From Planctomycetota bacterium (lineage in GTDB: Bacteria; Planctomycetota; Phycisphaerae; Phycisphaerales; SM1A02), in the NCBI GenBank assembly GCA_022574595.1, contig JACZRS010000022.1:1-62812 (forward strand): a stretch of 62,812 nucleotides of DNA, written 5' to 3'. Within the stretch, counting starts at the first letter, position 1. Every line of letters starts with the position of its first letter. The translations under genes and the position numbers were made by a program. This document shows, one piece after another, positions 7,954 to 17,257 of this stretch. The notes beneath the pieces were generated by a model that was not told the origin of the DNA, did not search any database, and saw only the letters and a program-made list of their open reading frames with translations.

Positions 7954-8407
7954 TCGGTTCTCCTCATAATAGGTATCTTAGCCAACAGTCTATGCCTCGC
8001 CGCTACCATGAGTTGCCATCACAACAGCGTAGGTAGGCACGCCCAGATCACAGATATCGTAGCCGCGGGAATCCGGTCCGTCGTTGAGCGTGTCGAAGAA
8101 GCCGTTCGTGCAATCATTGCTCAAGGAGGATGTATCCCGTCTCGGCGGATTCCGAGCAATAAGAGGGATGAGTCCTGCGTAAAGCCGCGAACTTTTCCAT
8201 TGGCTTGGGGTCGCGTTCTTCGATTGTGATTGATTGCGATTTGTGAAGTGGATTTGTAAACATACAAGAGCCACGGAGTTAATTTATAAAGCCGTCCCGA
8301 ATCCATCGGGATGCATGGCACCCTGCCACGATGCCTTGATGCCTTCCTCTACCTTTCCCGCTATCCTATTGCAGTAGTCTTCAACTCACAAACTAACAGG
8401 GCAAGGC
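7954..8407. other. Intergenic region, no gene seen
   Basis: Holds an inverted copy of palindrome family P1 at 8136-8159. A weak hairpin, CCCGA with TCGGG, is at 8296-8309 in a context similar to the terminator at 21155. A GATGCCTT octamer pair is at 8331-8346. The frames open here are short and lack recognisable domains. Confidence 0.5.
8136..8159. repeat. Dispersed palindromic repeat, family P1 (inverted copy)
   Basis: Reverse complement of the 3042-3066 element (GGCGGATTCCGAGCAA on plus). It lies on the left side of the RhuM gene patch. Confidence 0.65.
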
Positions 8408-9430
8408 ATGGCCGATCTCGCTGAACAATATCCAAATGGTGAATTCTTGATGTACCAGACCGAAGGCGGCCAAACAAGAATTCGTTGTTTGGTACAAAAT
8501 GAGACGATCTGGCTGACACAACAGCAGATGGCAGAACTGTTCGATGTAGACAAGTCCGGTGTCAGCAGACACTTGCAAAATATATATGAGACTGGCGAAC
8601 TCTACCCAGATTCAACTGTTGCAAAAATTGCAACAGTTCAAACCGAGGGAAATCGACAGGTCGAAAGAGAGATCGAACATTACAACCTCGATGCGATCAT
8701 CTCGGTGGGGTATCGGGTAAACAGCGTTCGTGGCACACAGTTCAGAATCTGGGCAACGCAACAACTCAAGGAGTTCATGGTCAAGGGCTTTGTGCTCGAT
8801 GATGAACGCCTCAAGCAGGGCAAGGCACTCTTTGGGAAAGATTACTTTGATGAACTTCTTGAACGCATCCGCGAGATTCGTGCTAGTGAAAGGCGCTTCT
8901 ATCAAAAGATAACTGACATTTACGCATTGGCAGTTGATTATGATAAGAGTGCCCCGATTACCCGAGATTTTTTCGCAACCGTACAAAACAAATTGCATTG
9001 GGCGATAACAGGCAAAACTGCTGCTGAGACGATTCGTGATTCTGCGGATGCAACGCTTCCACATATGGGTCTTACAACCTGGCAGAATGCACCGGCAGGC
9101 AAGGTGCTAAAGAGTGATGTTTCGGTTGCAAAGAACTATCTTAATGAAGCCCACATCAAGGAACTCAACCGCATCATCTCGGCTTACCTTGATTTAGCGG
9201 AAAACCGTGCTGAGCGAGAACAACTCATGAAGATGCAGGATTGGGCAAACTTTCTTAATAGTTTTCTGGAACTGGCTAACTATCCAATTTTAGAAGATGC
9301 AGGCAAAGTGAGTGCGCTTGAAGCCAAACTCAAAGCCGAAGGTGAATACGAAGTATTCCGAAAGCAACAGGATAAGGATTACATTTCTGATTTTGACCGT
9401 GAAGTAAAGCGACTACAAGGTGGAGAATAA
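8408..9430 (+). CDS. RhuM family protein
   Basis: A 340-residue protein of the virulence RhuM family (Pfam Virulence_RhuM). An N-terminal helix-turn-helix-like segment at residues 35-65 (LTQQQMAELFDVDKSGVSRHL) is followed by the family core HYNLDAIISVGYRVNSVRGTQFRIWA, then a long helical C-terminal half rich in charged residues. These genes are typical of genomic islands and are often next to restriction or other defence genes, but their activity is not settled; the name comes from a Salmonella island gene. The next gene starts about 108 bp downstream on the same strand. No restriction, toxin-antitoxin or integrase gene is adjacent here. Confidence 0.88.
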   Translation: MADLAEQYPNGEFLMYQTEGGQTRIRCLVQNETIWLTQQQMAELFDVDKSGVSRHLQNIYETGELYPDSTVAKIATVQTEGNRQVEREIEHYNLDAIISVGYRVNSVRGTQFRIWATQQLKEFMVKGFVLDDERLKQGKALFGKDYFDELLERIREIRASERRFYQKITDIYALAVDYDKSAPITRDFFATVQNKLHWAITGKTAAETIRDSADATLPHMGLTTWQNAPAGKVLKSDVSVAKNYLNEAHIKELNRIISAYLDLAENRAEREQLMKMQDWANFLNSFLELANYPILEDAGKVSALEAKLKAEGEYEVFRKQQDKDYISDFDREVKRLQGGE

Positions 9431-9537
9431 TTTCGATTCAAACTGCGGTGAATTTTAGATTTTGGTTGGTGGCTTGGAAATTAAATCATCCTGATACTTT
9501 TTTCTATTTTCATTCTTATAGCGAGGCTTTTCAAGAC

Positions 9538-10311
9538 ATGAGTGATACTGACCTCAACTATATACAGGCTTCGAGGCTCAGACTCAATTGGGCAGCACGT
9601 TGTATAGAGAATCTCGCAGATGACTTTGACCTCTTCAAGGCCGGATTTCCATACTTCGTAGTAGTTAATCAGAAGATTGAACAGAAGAGCGGTTTTGTTC
9701 GACAAGACTATATCTTCCAATCCAAAGCTGTTTCTCCCCTTCTTCTTCGCTTCAAAGCTGGAGACGTGATTCATAATCTCAGAGCGGTTGTTGATAATCT
9801 CCTGTGGGGTGCAGGGCAGAAATTCGGAGCGCATGTAAGTCTTAGTTTCCAATTCACACCCACAAGAGCCGAATTCATGAAATATAGACGACGAACCAAA
9901 CTCAAGCGTCTCCCAAAGCCGATCCGCCATTGGGTCATGAGGGAACAATCGTGCTTTCGACCTGCTGAAGAACCAACACTTCTACGAATGATCAACCACC
10001 TATGGAGCGGTGACAAGCACAGGTCGCCCATGCTCATTGGAGGTGTTGTGAGCGACTTCCATGCGAGATTCAAGGGCATCCGGCACGGCGGGTTTGAGTA
10101 CGGTCCTACTTTAGGCCTCAAGGACGGCGACAAAATAGCGAATATCCTCATTCATCCTGACGACATAATTAAGTTCCAACCGAACTTTACAATGGATGTT
10201 GCGTTCGACCAAGATAAGTGTCCTACTCATAGCAGCGCAACTTTGTTCCTTCGACATGTACACAAGCACATACTCGAAGAAATATTCCCCATATTTGAAC
10301 CATTCTCATGA
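9538..10311 (+). CDS. Hypothetical protein downstream of RhuM
   Basis: A 257-residue protein of unknown function. The frame is open from a GTG at 9448, but ATG 9538 (GAGG 11 bases upstream) gives a more natural N-terminus, MSDTDLNYIQASRLRL. A helical segment AGDVIHNLRAVVDNLLWGAG near residue 90 resembles a motif in many scattered bacterial hypothetical proteins. Conserved-looking HLWSGDKHR and HGGF segments follow. No signal peptide or membrane helix is seen. Together with the RhuM gene it makes a two-gene accessory patch bounded by palindromic repeats at 8136 and 10363. Confidence 0.6.
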   Translation: MSDTDLNYIQASRLRLNWAARCIENLADDFDLFKAGFPYFVVVNQKIEQKSGFVRQDYIFQSKAVSPLLLRFKAGDVIHNLRAVVDNLLWGAGQKFGAHVSLSFQFTPTRAEFMKYRRRTKLKRLPKPIRHWVMREQSCFRPAEEPTLLRMINHLWSGDKHRSPMLIGGVVSDFHARFKGIRHGGFEYGPTLGLKDGDKIANILIHPDDIIKFQPNFTMDVAFDQDKCPTHSSATLFLRHVHKHILEEIFPIFEPFS

Positions 10312-10362
10312 GATCGCGGCCGGCGGTCGCGGCTTTACATGTACTTGATGCAATGATGCCAT

Positions 10363-10398
10363 CTTCAAACGCTCCCCTGTAGGTCGCGGCTAAACGGG
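10363..10398. repeat. Dispersed palindromic repeat, family P2
   Basis: Same layout as 3340-3375: AACGCT, CCCTGTAGG, then CGCGGCTAAAC on plus. It separates the RhuM patch from the ferredoxin-NADP reductase gene. Confidence 0.6.
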
Positions 10399-10403
10399 AA
10401 GAC

Positions 10404-11387
10404 CTAATACACCTCGACCATGCATCTTGGGGTTGGGCGGACATTGCGTTTGATTTCGGCCCAGGGCCAATCTTTGGGGTTTAGGTCTGCCCAATCATCT
10501 GCGATAGTTAGGTAGGCGTCACTTAGACCATTAGTTGCCAGGACTTGGTATAGGCCGGTTTGCATGCCTTGTATGCCGCAGATGTATATTAGTGTGCGCT
10601 CATTTTCTAGTAGAGGGCGGAAGGTTTCGATCTTTTCATCGATGCAGTGGTGGGTGTATATGCCGCGCGATCCATCGGGGCGTATTTCGCGGCTGATTGC
10701 TGTGTGATAGTGAAAATTATCATGCTTGGTGGCGAAATCGGCGAATAATTCGTCATAGAGAAGGTCTGTATCATAAGGGGCCCCCATCACTAGATGAATC
10801 TGACTCTTACATGGGCCTTCGGGGTTTTCCAGCAGCTCTTTTACCATTCCCCTGAACGGTGCGATGCCAGTTCCGGTGGCTAAGAATATGTAATCGTGAT
10901 CGGCAGTATTAGCTGGCAGTAGAAAGCGTCTACCAGCCGGGCCAGTTATCTGCACCTCATCACCTGGATTCAGATCACACAAGAAGTTACTGCACACGCC
11001 GATGAAAAGAGTGTGTCGAATCTGATCATCGGTTTTCTTCTGGGGCTTGTACTCTTCGAGGACGCGTTTGGGTGTTGTTGAAATGACATTGCCCTGGCCA
11101 TCTTCTCCCCATTTTGGGCAAGCGATAGAATAAAGTCGAACCTTGTGTGGCTTACCTTTTTCGTCAACGCCCGGGGCAATTACGCCGAACGATTGGCCGA
11201 CGATGAAATTCCCCGCTATGGCTGTGCCTGTGATATCGATTTCGGTGTGTCTTACGTAGCTATTGGATTTGCCCTTGAGGCACATGTCATTAGAAACCAC
11301 GCGCCCAGTTATTGGTGCTGAAGGCGGGGCGAGGTTCATCTTTACTTCAGGCAGGATCGGATCGGAGGTGGTTGTTGGGTTACTCAT
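10404..11387 (-). CDS. petH: Ferredoxin--NADP(+) reductase, plant/cyanobacterial type
   Basis: A 327-residue flavoprotein that transfers electrons between ferredoxin and NADP(H). The FAD-binding motifs are RLYSIAC (84-90) and GVCSNFL (130-136); the NADP-binding loop is TGTGIAPFRGM (171-181), followed by YICGIQGMQTG (268-278). It ends in the family-typical aromatic terminus CMVEVY, whose last Tyr stacks on the flavin. The open frame extends to a GTG at 11414, but ATG 11387 gives a better N-terminus; no strong Shine-Dalgarno is seen. There is no thylakoid-linker domain. A terminator at 11424-11454 isolates it from the upstream gene. Likely partners are ferredoxins such as the FdxA encoded at 5898 (inference). 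Confidence 0.92.
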   Translation of the reverse strand: MSNPTTTSDPILPEVKMNLAPPSAPITGRVVSNDMCLKGKSNSYVRHTEIDITGTAIAGNFIVGQSFGVIAPGVDEKGKPHKVRLYSIACPKWGEDGQGNVISTTPKRVLEEYKPQKKTDDQIRHTLFIGVCSNFLCDLNPGDEVQITGPAGRRFLLPANTADHDYIFLATGTGIAPFRGMVKELLENPEGPCKSQIHLVMGAPYDTDLLYDELFADFATKHDNFHYHTAISREIRPDGSRGIYTHHCIDEKIETFRPLLENERTLIYICGIQGMQTGLYQVLATNGLSDAYLTIADDWADLNPKDWPWAEIKRNVRPTPRCMVEVY

Positions 11388-11423
11388 AGCTGACACTGTA
11401 GTACAATAAACCACTAACGAAAA

Positions 11424-11454
11424 ATGGCTCGGACCAAATAAAGGTCCGAGCCAT
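11424..11454 (-). terminator. Intrinsic terminator after fibro-slime gene
   Basis: A 12-bp perfect stem (ATGGCTCGGACC with GGTCCGAGCCAT) and 7-base loop, followed on the minus strand by TTTTCGTT. It lies about 80 bases past the stop of the 11537-12457 gene and just before the reductase gene. Confidence 0.85.
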
Positions 11455-11536
11455 GAGAACGCAGGAGAAGAAGTTCGAATTTTCCGATGGAAGCGGCGGA
11501 GCGTTCCACTTGAGGCCCGGCGGCTTGATCGGAAAA

Positions 11537-12457
11537 TTAGTCAAACGCCATCGTTGTTGCTGGCAGATCCATGCTGACGATGGGCAAATTCGTTTGAATG
11601 CGGAAGTTTGATTGAGTTCGATGCCTCTCAGCAAAGAAGAAGGCGATCTCATAGGTATCACCTGAGTCCAATCCCAGACGATTTATATCCACATACTGAT
11701 CGTGTGCAGCATGCACACCACCAAGGTCGATCACCAATTCGCCGTTGATAAACACCCAAACATCATCATCGCCGGTGAACTTAAAGAACTGGTTGGCTGT
11801 GTCATCAAACACAAACTCGCCATGCAGTTCAAATGTGAAGTGGAAATTGTGATTCGGTGTACCGGGTGAATTTCCAAACAACTGTCCATCGATGGGGAAG
11901 AATCCGCCTAACTCTATATAGTCAGGATCCTCACGATCATCAAATACATATGTTCCATCATCCTGCAATTGAAACGCCAGGGTAAGCGGCGCCGAGATAT
12001 TCGTACCAGGATAATCATTATACCACTTGTTAAAGCTGCTAGCAGATGTAATACCACCATGACTTGGTTGAGCGAAGTTGCCTGCAACATCACCTTCCAT
12101 GTGATAGGTATTAAACATGTGATACGAAATCTGACGGAATTCAGAATCGCGCCATTGTGAAGCCACTTTTTTACCGTCACCTGTAAAGCCAGGTTTTCCA
12201 TCTTCACCTAATAAGGTGTCGATGTTGCCTGAGTAACGACCAAAGCCAGTGGCTGGTCTGTTTTCAAAGTCTTGATGGCCGCCAGGGACGGTCTTTTCCT
12301 TAAAATCACGAACAATACCAGTCAGGTAGATAACACTAGGCGGTCCGCCTTCTTGTGCTATTGTAGATGTGTCCAATACCACGAAAGAGGTTATTAGACC
12401 TGCGCATCCAAGCAAACCTACTGCTTTAAATGCCCAAGAGACACCAGACTTAAACAT
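11537..12457 (-). CDS. Fibro-slime domain secreted protein
   Basis: A 306-residue predicted exported protein. The frame extends upstream, but ATG 12457 has AAGGAG 7 bases before it and begins a signal/anchor segment (MFKSGVSWAFKAVGLLGCAGLITSF). The mature part starts with the fibro-slime opening (LTGIVRDFKE, then GGHQDFE) and contains a PA14-like core: FHFTFELHGEF, FTGDDDVWVFINGELVIDLGG and FFFAERHRTQSNFRIQT. The fibro-slime domain is named from Fibrobacter and Dictyostelium proteins; PA14-like folds often bind carbohydrate. Unlike most secreted proteins in this window it has no dockerin-like tail and ends shortly after the PA14-like core. It is a monocistronic unit with its own terminator. 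Confidence 0.85.
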   Translation of the reverse strand: MFKSGVSWAFKAVGLLGCAGLITSFVVLDTSTIAQEGGPPSVIYLTGIVRDFKEKTVPGGHQDFENRPATGFGRYSGNIDTLLGEDGKPGFTGDGKKVASQWRDSEFRQISYHMFNTYHMEGDVAGNFAQPSHGGITSASSFNKWYNDYPGTNISAPLTLAFQLQDDGTYVFDDREDPDYIELGGFFPIDGQLFGNSPGTPNHNFHFTFELHGEFVFDDTANQFFKFTGDDDVWVFINGELVIDLGGVHAAHDQYVDINRLGLDSGDTYEIAFFFAERHRTQSNFRIQTNLPIVSMDLPATTMAFD

Positions 12458-12994
12458 TATTGAACTCCTTCCAATCAACGAGAGTGGGCCTCCACTGACT
12501 GGAAGGTACGATTCAGGACTATTCAACCAAACCATGCAACAACAAACACAGCTTCTCATTGTGAAGCTGTATGGATTGCGCAGGGACAGCTATGCTCAAA
12601 GAGCTGTAGAGTTCGTTTGAAGACTGAATTGTTTGGCCACTGGCACTAAACCGGGCGACCGATAATCACGTTGAAAGTGATTTCAATATGTACATGTATG
12701 GGCTCCTCTTATTTTATAATTATCAGTACGTTTTAGAGGCATCTCAGACGCCCTTGGTGGGCTTTGAGCGGCTCATAAATACAAAGTACAATTCCCAACC
12801 AGATGCCCAAACAAGAGATGCAGGACTTTCTCTATTGCAAGCTACATCCACGCAATAGGCAATCTGCCTATGGCACAGCCAACAAGGTAATAATTAACGA
12901 TTGTGCGGCCTCAGCATTCGTTGGTCCAACTGATTGCCAATGGCCGATAACTTACCCTTGGAGCTTGAAGGACTCTTAGAGGGTAACCCGACTT
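12458..12994. other. Divergent intergenic region
   Basis: About 540 bases between the fibro-slime gene and murA, so it must hold both promoters. The only clear structure is a dyad at about 12664-12682 (AATCAC, seven bases, GTGATT) and a short palindrome ATGTACAT about ten bases further on. No promoter hexamers stood out and no gene was found. Confidence 0.4.
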
Positions 12995-14323
12995 ATGGAC
13001 GCGTTTCGAATTCAAGGCGGAGCCAGGCTATCTGGAAGAATAGCCATTGATGGTTCAAAGAATGCCAGTCTGCCACTCATGGCTGCGGCTCTACTTACTG
13101 ATGAGCCTATAACCCTTAGGCGCGTTCCCGATTTATCTGATATTTCAAGCATGATTAGGCTTCTGGGTGAGCTTGGTTGTCATGTCGAGGGTAAGCACGG
13201 AACCGTAACCATTACCAGCATGGATCCAGAGAAGACTCATGCTCACTACGACATCGTAAAGACAATGAGGGCAAGCATTTGCGTGCTAGGACCAATGCTT
13301 GCCAAGCGAAAAAGAGCGGTTGTTGCTATGCCTGGAGGTTGTGCATTTGGTGCCCGGCCAGTTGATCTACACCTCAAGGGTCTCGAAGCCTTAGGAGCAA
13401 CAATCGAGCTTAAAGGCGGCGACATAATCGCAACAGCGCAGCAGCTGACCGGGGCAACAATTTTCCTGGGCGGGCCCTTCGGATCTACTGTTCTTGGGAC
13501 AGCCAACGTTATGTCGGCTGCAACCCTAGCTAAAGGAACAACCACGATTGAATCCGCAGCCTGCGAGCCGGAGATAGTTGATCTTGCGAATCTGCTTAAC
13601 AGTATGGGCGCTAATATCCAAGGTGCAGGCACGCCAAGGTTAACAATCCAGGGCGTCGATGAACTAAGAGCATCTGATTACACGGTTATGCCTGATCGGA
13701 TAGTGGCTGGCACTTACGCAATTGCCAGTGCCATAACAAATGGGGATGTAATACTTGATGACTTCCCATACGACTGTTTGTTAAGTCTCGTCGAACTTCT
13801 CCAACAAATTGGAGTTAATGTAAAACGATTGCATAGTGAAAAACATTCACGCCGATGTACCGTGCAAATTACATCCGAACGCGTTCTTAAGCCAGTAATG
13901 GCTACTACTCAGCCATACCCAGGCTTTCCAACTGATCTTCAGGCGCAACTTATCTCACTACTGTGCCTGGCGCACGGCAACAGCATCATCACTGAAAAAA
14001 TCTACCCCGAACGCTTCATGCACGTTGCGGAATTAGCGCGCATGGGAGCCAAGCTTTACCGACAAGGCCCAACTGTTATGGTGCAAGGCGTATCCAAATT
14101 GATTGCAGCGCCGGTAATGGCAAGCGATCTTCGTGGGTCTGCGTGTCTAGTTCTAGCAGGACTTGTAGCAGAAGGCACCACTACTGTTAGCCGCGTATAT
14201 CACCTTGATCGTGGTTATACGAGAATGGAAGAAACACTCTGCGCACTAGGCGCAAAGATTGAGCGATTCTCTCTTGAAAGTGCTGCTGCGGGTATTAGTG
14301 AGCAGGAATTAGTAGCTCAGTAA
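12995..14323 (+). CDS. murA: UDP-N-acetylglucosamine 1-carboxyvinyltransferase
   Basis: A 442-residue enzyme for the first committed step of peptidoglycan synthesis, adding enolpyruvate from PEP to UDP-GlcNAc in the cytosol. The substrate-binding SKNA motif is at residues 21-24 and the active-site loop MPGGCAFGARPVDLH places the catalytic cysteine at residue 116, the form normally sensitive to fosfomycin. PDLSDI and the inside-out alpha/beta barrel repeats are typical, and the length is slightly above the usual 418-430. A GAGGG sits rather far upstream of the ATG. It converges with the mlaD-like gene 19 bp away. With murD at 18146 it supports a peptidoglycan pathway in this organism. Confidence 0.96.
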   Translation: MDAFRIQGGARLSGRIAIDGSKNASLPLMAAALLTDEPITLRRVPDLSDISSMIRLLGELGCHVEGKHGTVTITSMDPEKTHAHYDIVKTMRASICVLGPMLAKRKRAVVAMPGGCAFGARPVDLHLKGLEALGATIELKGGDIIATAQQLTGATIFLGGPFGSTVLGTANVMSAATLAKGTTTIESAACEPEIVDLANLLNSMGANIQGAGTPRLTIQGVDELRASDYTVMPDRIVAGTYAIASAITNGDVILDDFPYDCLLSLVELLQQIGVNVKRLHSEKHSRRCTVQITSERVLKPVMATTQPYPGFPTDLQAQLISLLCLAHGNSIITEKIYPERFMHVAELARMGAKLYRQGPTVMVQGVSKLIAAPVMASDLRGSACLVLAGLVAEGTTTVSRVYHLDRGYTRMEETLCALGAKIERFSLESAAAGISEQELVAQ

Positions 14324-14342
14324 GAAACTATTTAAGAACCAA

Positions 14343-15593
14343 TCACTTTGATTCTGTAAAAATTACATCAATAAGCCGTTGCTGCGCTTTTTCGTAATCT
14401 TCAAGTGAATCAATTAAATAGTCATTTAATCGCTGCAAAGTTTTGGGATCGGTAAGCGCTTTTTCACCGTGCCGGTCTAATACCCTCTGCATTGAACCTG
14501 CGGAAGCCTTAAGGTCGCTTGCAGCAGATGCAAATGATCTCGCAGCTGAATAAAGTAATTCATGCTCCACCTCGCTAGGAGTTGGCGTATATAATATCTT
14601 CCACGGGCTACGCCTTATTTCAATCAAGGCTAGCTTTGCCTGCTGCGCAGTTAATCTAAAGTTGGCAAGCATGTCATGAACATCAGGCATCCAGGAATCA
14701 AATTCACGGTTGACATTTTCAAGTACCGCCAATGCATTGTCCATTGATGCTTGACCGGTATCAAGTAAATCATGCAATTTTACCAGCGTTGTCGTGTTAA
14801 ATGTTTCTGTTGCAGATTCGATGTTATCAGCGATGTTGCTGATCTTGGGTCTATTATCTTCAAGTATCCCGCGACCGTTAACTAGTATCGCATCAAAATC
14901 ATCAGTCGCAGATGATGCCCAATCTAAAACACGGTCAACATTTTCGGACCACTTCGGCCAGTTATCATTACGAACCGTACTAGCAAGTCCTGCCATATCC
15001 CCCGTAGCGGACTCTGCGTTTTCAAGAATTGGAACAATACGCTGCTTATATTCATCAGGTAATGTTGCCATAAAACCCGTGAATTGCTTGGCATCGTTGA
15101 TCATGGCGTTAGCCTTACTGGCATTGCCCGGCCCCAATAATCCCGTAAGAACCCCTACACTTGCAACACCAATTACTCCATCTTCCGGTACTGGTCCTGC
15201 ATCAATCGTACCCACCGAAGGTATGTCAAGCCAGGCCTCAGATCCTATTAGCGATGATGTAACTAATATCTCAGCATTGGCAAAGATTTCAACAGGATTT
15301 AGGACTGAAAACTCTACTTCAATCTGCTCAAATGGCGAGCCTGCGCTAATACGAGGTTTGATAGATAACACCTTGCCAAAAGACATCCCACCAACTCGAA
15401 CTTCAGCGCCCTCTTTAAGATTCCTCACTCCGCTAGATATATCGTAAACAACAGTGTATTGGTTACTTGAGCTGAAGATACCTCGCCAGGCACTTGTGAG
15501 GATGAATACTGTCACAACCGCCATGAGCAGAGTCACAGAAACGAATATACCTGCTCGTACGTTGTTTCGCTGTCTTTCTGATTGGCCAGCCAT
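14343..15593 (-). CDS. mlaD: MlaD/MCE family lipid-transport protein
   Basis: A 416-residue protein anchored by one N-terminal membrane helix (about residues 14-33) with an MCE domain at residues 40-130 (YTVVYDISSGVRNLKEGAEVRVGGMSFGKV). In E. coli MlaD the MCE domain forms a hexameric ring in the periplasm that passes phospholipids. The long C-terminal half is mainly helical and could extend the ring into a tunnel or coiled coil (inference). AGGAG precedes the ATG at 9 bases. It is the last gene of a four-gene operon, 74 bp after the ATPase gene. Confidence 0.88.
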   Translation of the reverse strand: MAGQSERQRNNVRAGIFVSVTLLMAVVTVFILTSAWRGIFSSSNQYTVVYDISSGVRNLKEGAEVRVGGMSFGKVLSIKPRISAGSPFEQIEVEFSVLNPVEIFANAEILVTSSLIGSEAWLDIPSVGTIDAGPVPEDGVIGVASVGVLTGLLGPGNASKANAMINDAKQFTGFMATLPDEYKQRIVPILENAESATGDMAGLASTVRNDNWPKWSENVDRVLDWASSATDDFDAILVNGRGILEDNRPKISNIADNIESATETFNTTTLVKLHDLLDTGQASMDNALAVLENVNREFDSWMPDVHDMLANFRLTAQQAKLALIEIRRSPWKILYTPTPSEVEHELLYSAARSFASAASDLKASAGSMQRVLDRHGEKALTDPKTLQRLNDYLIDSLEDYEKAQQRLIDVIFTESK

Positions 15594-15667
15594 AATCGTT
15601 CACTCCTGATCTGTGTAGCTAATAAATCTGTTTAGAATCCTACTACATCTCTAGCCTGCACTCATCG

Positions 15668-16564
15668 CTACGCAATGCGCGTTGGCTCCACACAAGGCCC
15701 AACTCCGCTTTCCCAAGTTGATCCGCCAAGAAGATCTTCCGCATAATTCGTAGCAGCTCGCCGTTGCGTGATCGGACCTTCCGGATCTCCTCTTAAGAAC
15801 TGGCGAATGGTTTGCTCTCGCTCATCAAGGGAATCTATTTGATCATCGGGAAAATCACGTAGCTTTTTATAAGCCTGGCGATTATCAATCATCAACATGC
15901 GACCTTTATCAAGCATTGCCATGCGGTCTGCGATGGTAAATGCAGAGTCCATTTCATGGGTTACCACAACGGAAGTTACCCCAAGCTTCTTGGATAGATC
16001 CATCATTAGCTGATCTATTTCCGCAGATGTAACCGGATCAAGACCAGCGGATGGTTCATCATAAAAAAGAACCTTAGGGTCAAGCGATAAAGCTCTAGCT
16101 AATCCCGCACGTTTTTTCATGCCACCTGATATTTGTGATGGATATTTATCCGCGTGTTCGCGCAGACCAACCAATTCCAATTTAATTTTAACCTGGATCT
16201 CGATGATGTGGTGGTCAATTTCAGTATGCTCTTGTAACGGGAGAGCTACGTTTTCCGCAATTGTCATCGAGTTAAATAAAGCGCCGGACTGAAACAAGAT
16301 TCCGAACTTCTTGCGTACCTCGTTTAAGCCTTCTTCATCAATTTTATCTAAGCGTTTACCCAGCAAAGTAACATTGCCGGAGTCGGGTTTTAAGGATCCA
16401 ATCATGAGCCTAAGCAGCGTAGATTTGCCTGAACCCGATCCACCCATGATGACCATAGTTTCGCCTTCGAAAACATCGAGCGTTACTCCATCGAGTACGG
16501 TCTGGTCATCGAAACTTTTAACGAGATCACGAACTTGTATTATCGCATCAGTTGCCATTGTCAA
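15668..16564 (-). CDS. mlaF: ABC transporter ATP-binding protein, MlaF type
   Basis: A 298-residue ATPase. Walker A is GGSGSGKS (41-48), the Q-loop is FQSGALF (91-97), the signature is SGGMK (146-150) and Walker B is VLFYDEP (165-171). The SGALF, SGGMKKRAGLARAL and SAGLDPVTSAEID stretches are the form seen in MlaF/Ttg2A-type phospholipid transporters. A C-terminal extension of about 35 residues beyond the usual fold is present. Its start overlaps the end of the upstream DUF4190-like gene by 17 bp, implying translational coupling. The expected MlaE permease gene is not in this operon. Confidence 0.92.
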   Translation of the reverse strand: MTMATDAIIQVRDLVKSFDDQTVLDGVTLDVFEGETMVIMGGSGSGKSTLLRLMIGSLKPDSGNVTLLGKRLDKIDEEGLNEVRKKFGILFQSGALFNSMTIAENVALPLQEHTEIDHHIIEIQVKIKLELVGLREHADKYPSQISGGMKKRAGLARALSLDPKVLFYDEPSAGLDPVTSAEIDQLMMDLSKKLGVTSVVVTHEMDSAFTIADRMAMLDKGRMLMIDNRQAYKKLRDFPDDQIDSLDEREQTIRQFLRGDPEGPITQRRAATNYAEDLLGGSTWESGVGPCVEPTRIA

Positions 16565-17237
16565 TCTGCTCTAAACTCTCTAAGAAATTTCTTATTGCTT
16601 CCTCAGCTGAAGCAGGATAAATCAGATCACCTAACTCATCGTCTAAGATAATAATCCATTTGAATTTACCTGCAAACTTGCGTTGAGAAGGATCGATAAC
16701 CAGAAAATCGGCTAACGCGGACACCTGCTTTCTTTCAAATTCCAAGATGTATGAAATTTGTGGATTCAAGAGGTCTTGATCTTTGCTGATAGAGCTGTCG
16801 TTACTGCTCATTTGCTCAGCTGCGACAAAATTGCCGTACCTGTTGCGGAGGTTTGATATCAGTAGAGAGATTTCGCTATCGGGCGCATTAGCGCCATCTC
16901 CATAGAAACCAGATCTGAAGGCTGTGAAGTCATTTTGAAATCCCCCGCGCAATTCGTTTGAAGGTCCGTAGAGCATGGGCATTCGCACATTGGTGTTCCA
17001 CCAGTAGCCCGCTGCAGCATAACCAACCGTTACCAAGCACCCAATACATATTGCGATGATTGCGAGAATCTTTCCTCTCTGCTCTGGGTTATGGCGAATA
17101 CTGGATAACGCAATGATCGCCAATAAGGGGCCGAGCATAACTATGGGCAGTATAAGAATGCACAGACTACAAAGTATCGAAACAATCGCCCATCGATTTG
17201 TTCTAAGTGATACTTTAATTGGCTCGTTCATAGGCAT
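16548..17237 (-). CDS. DUF4190-like membrane protein B of the Mla operon
   Basis: A 229-residue protein. Two or three hydrophobic helices at residues 14-80 contain the DUF4190-like pattern (LGPLLAIIALSSIRHNPEQRGKILAIIAICIGCL), followed by an extracytoplasmic domain of about 140 residues. That domain shares conserved blocks with the upstream paralogue: FYGDGAN, then EISLLISNLRNRYGNFV, LEFE, DPSQRKF and LDDELGDLIYP. No function is known. Its position, overlapping the ATPase gene, suggests it acts with the lipid transporter, perhaps as an accessory envelope component (inference). Confidence 0.75.
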   Translation of the reverse strand: MPMNEPIKVSLRTNRWAIVSILCSLCILILPIVMLGPLLAIIALSSIRHNPEQRGKILAIIAICIGCLVTVGYAAAGYWWNTNVRMPMLYGPSNELRGGFQNDFTAFRSGFYGDGANAPDSEISLLISNLRNRYGNFVAAEQMSSNDSSISKDQDLLNPQISYILEFERKQVSALADFLVIDPSQRKFAGKFKWIIILDDELGDLIYPASAEEAIRNFLESLEQIDNGN

Positions 17238-17257
17238 GCTTTAAGGACACAAAATAA

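Noticed and set aside
8287-8312. Possible terminator hairpin upstream of RhuM
   Set aside because: The stem is only about five pairs, there is no U tract in the plus direction, and no gene ends nearby on the minus strand.
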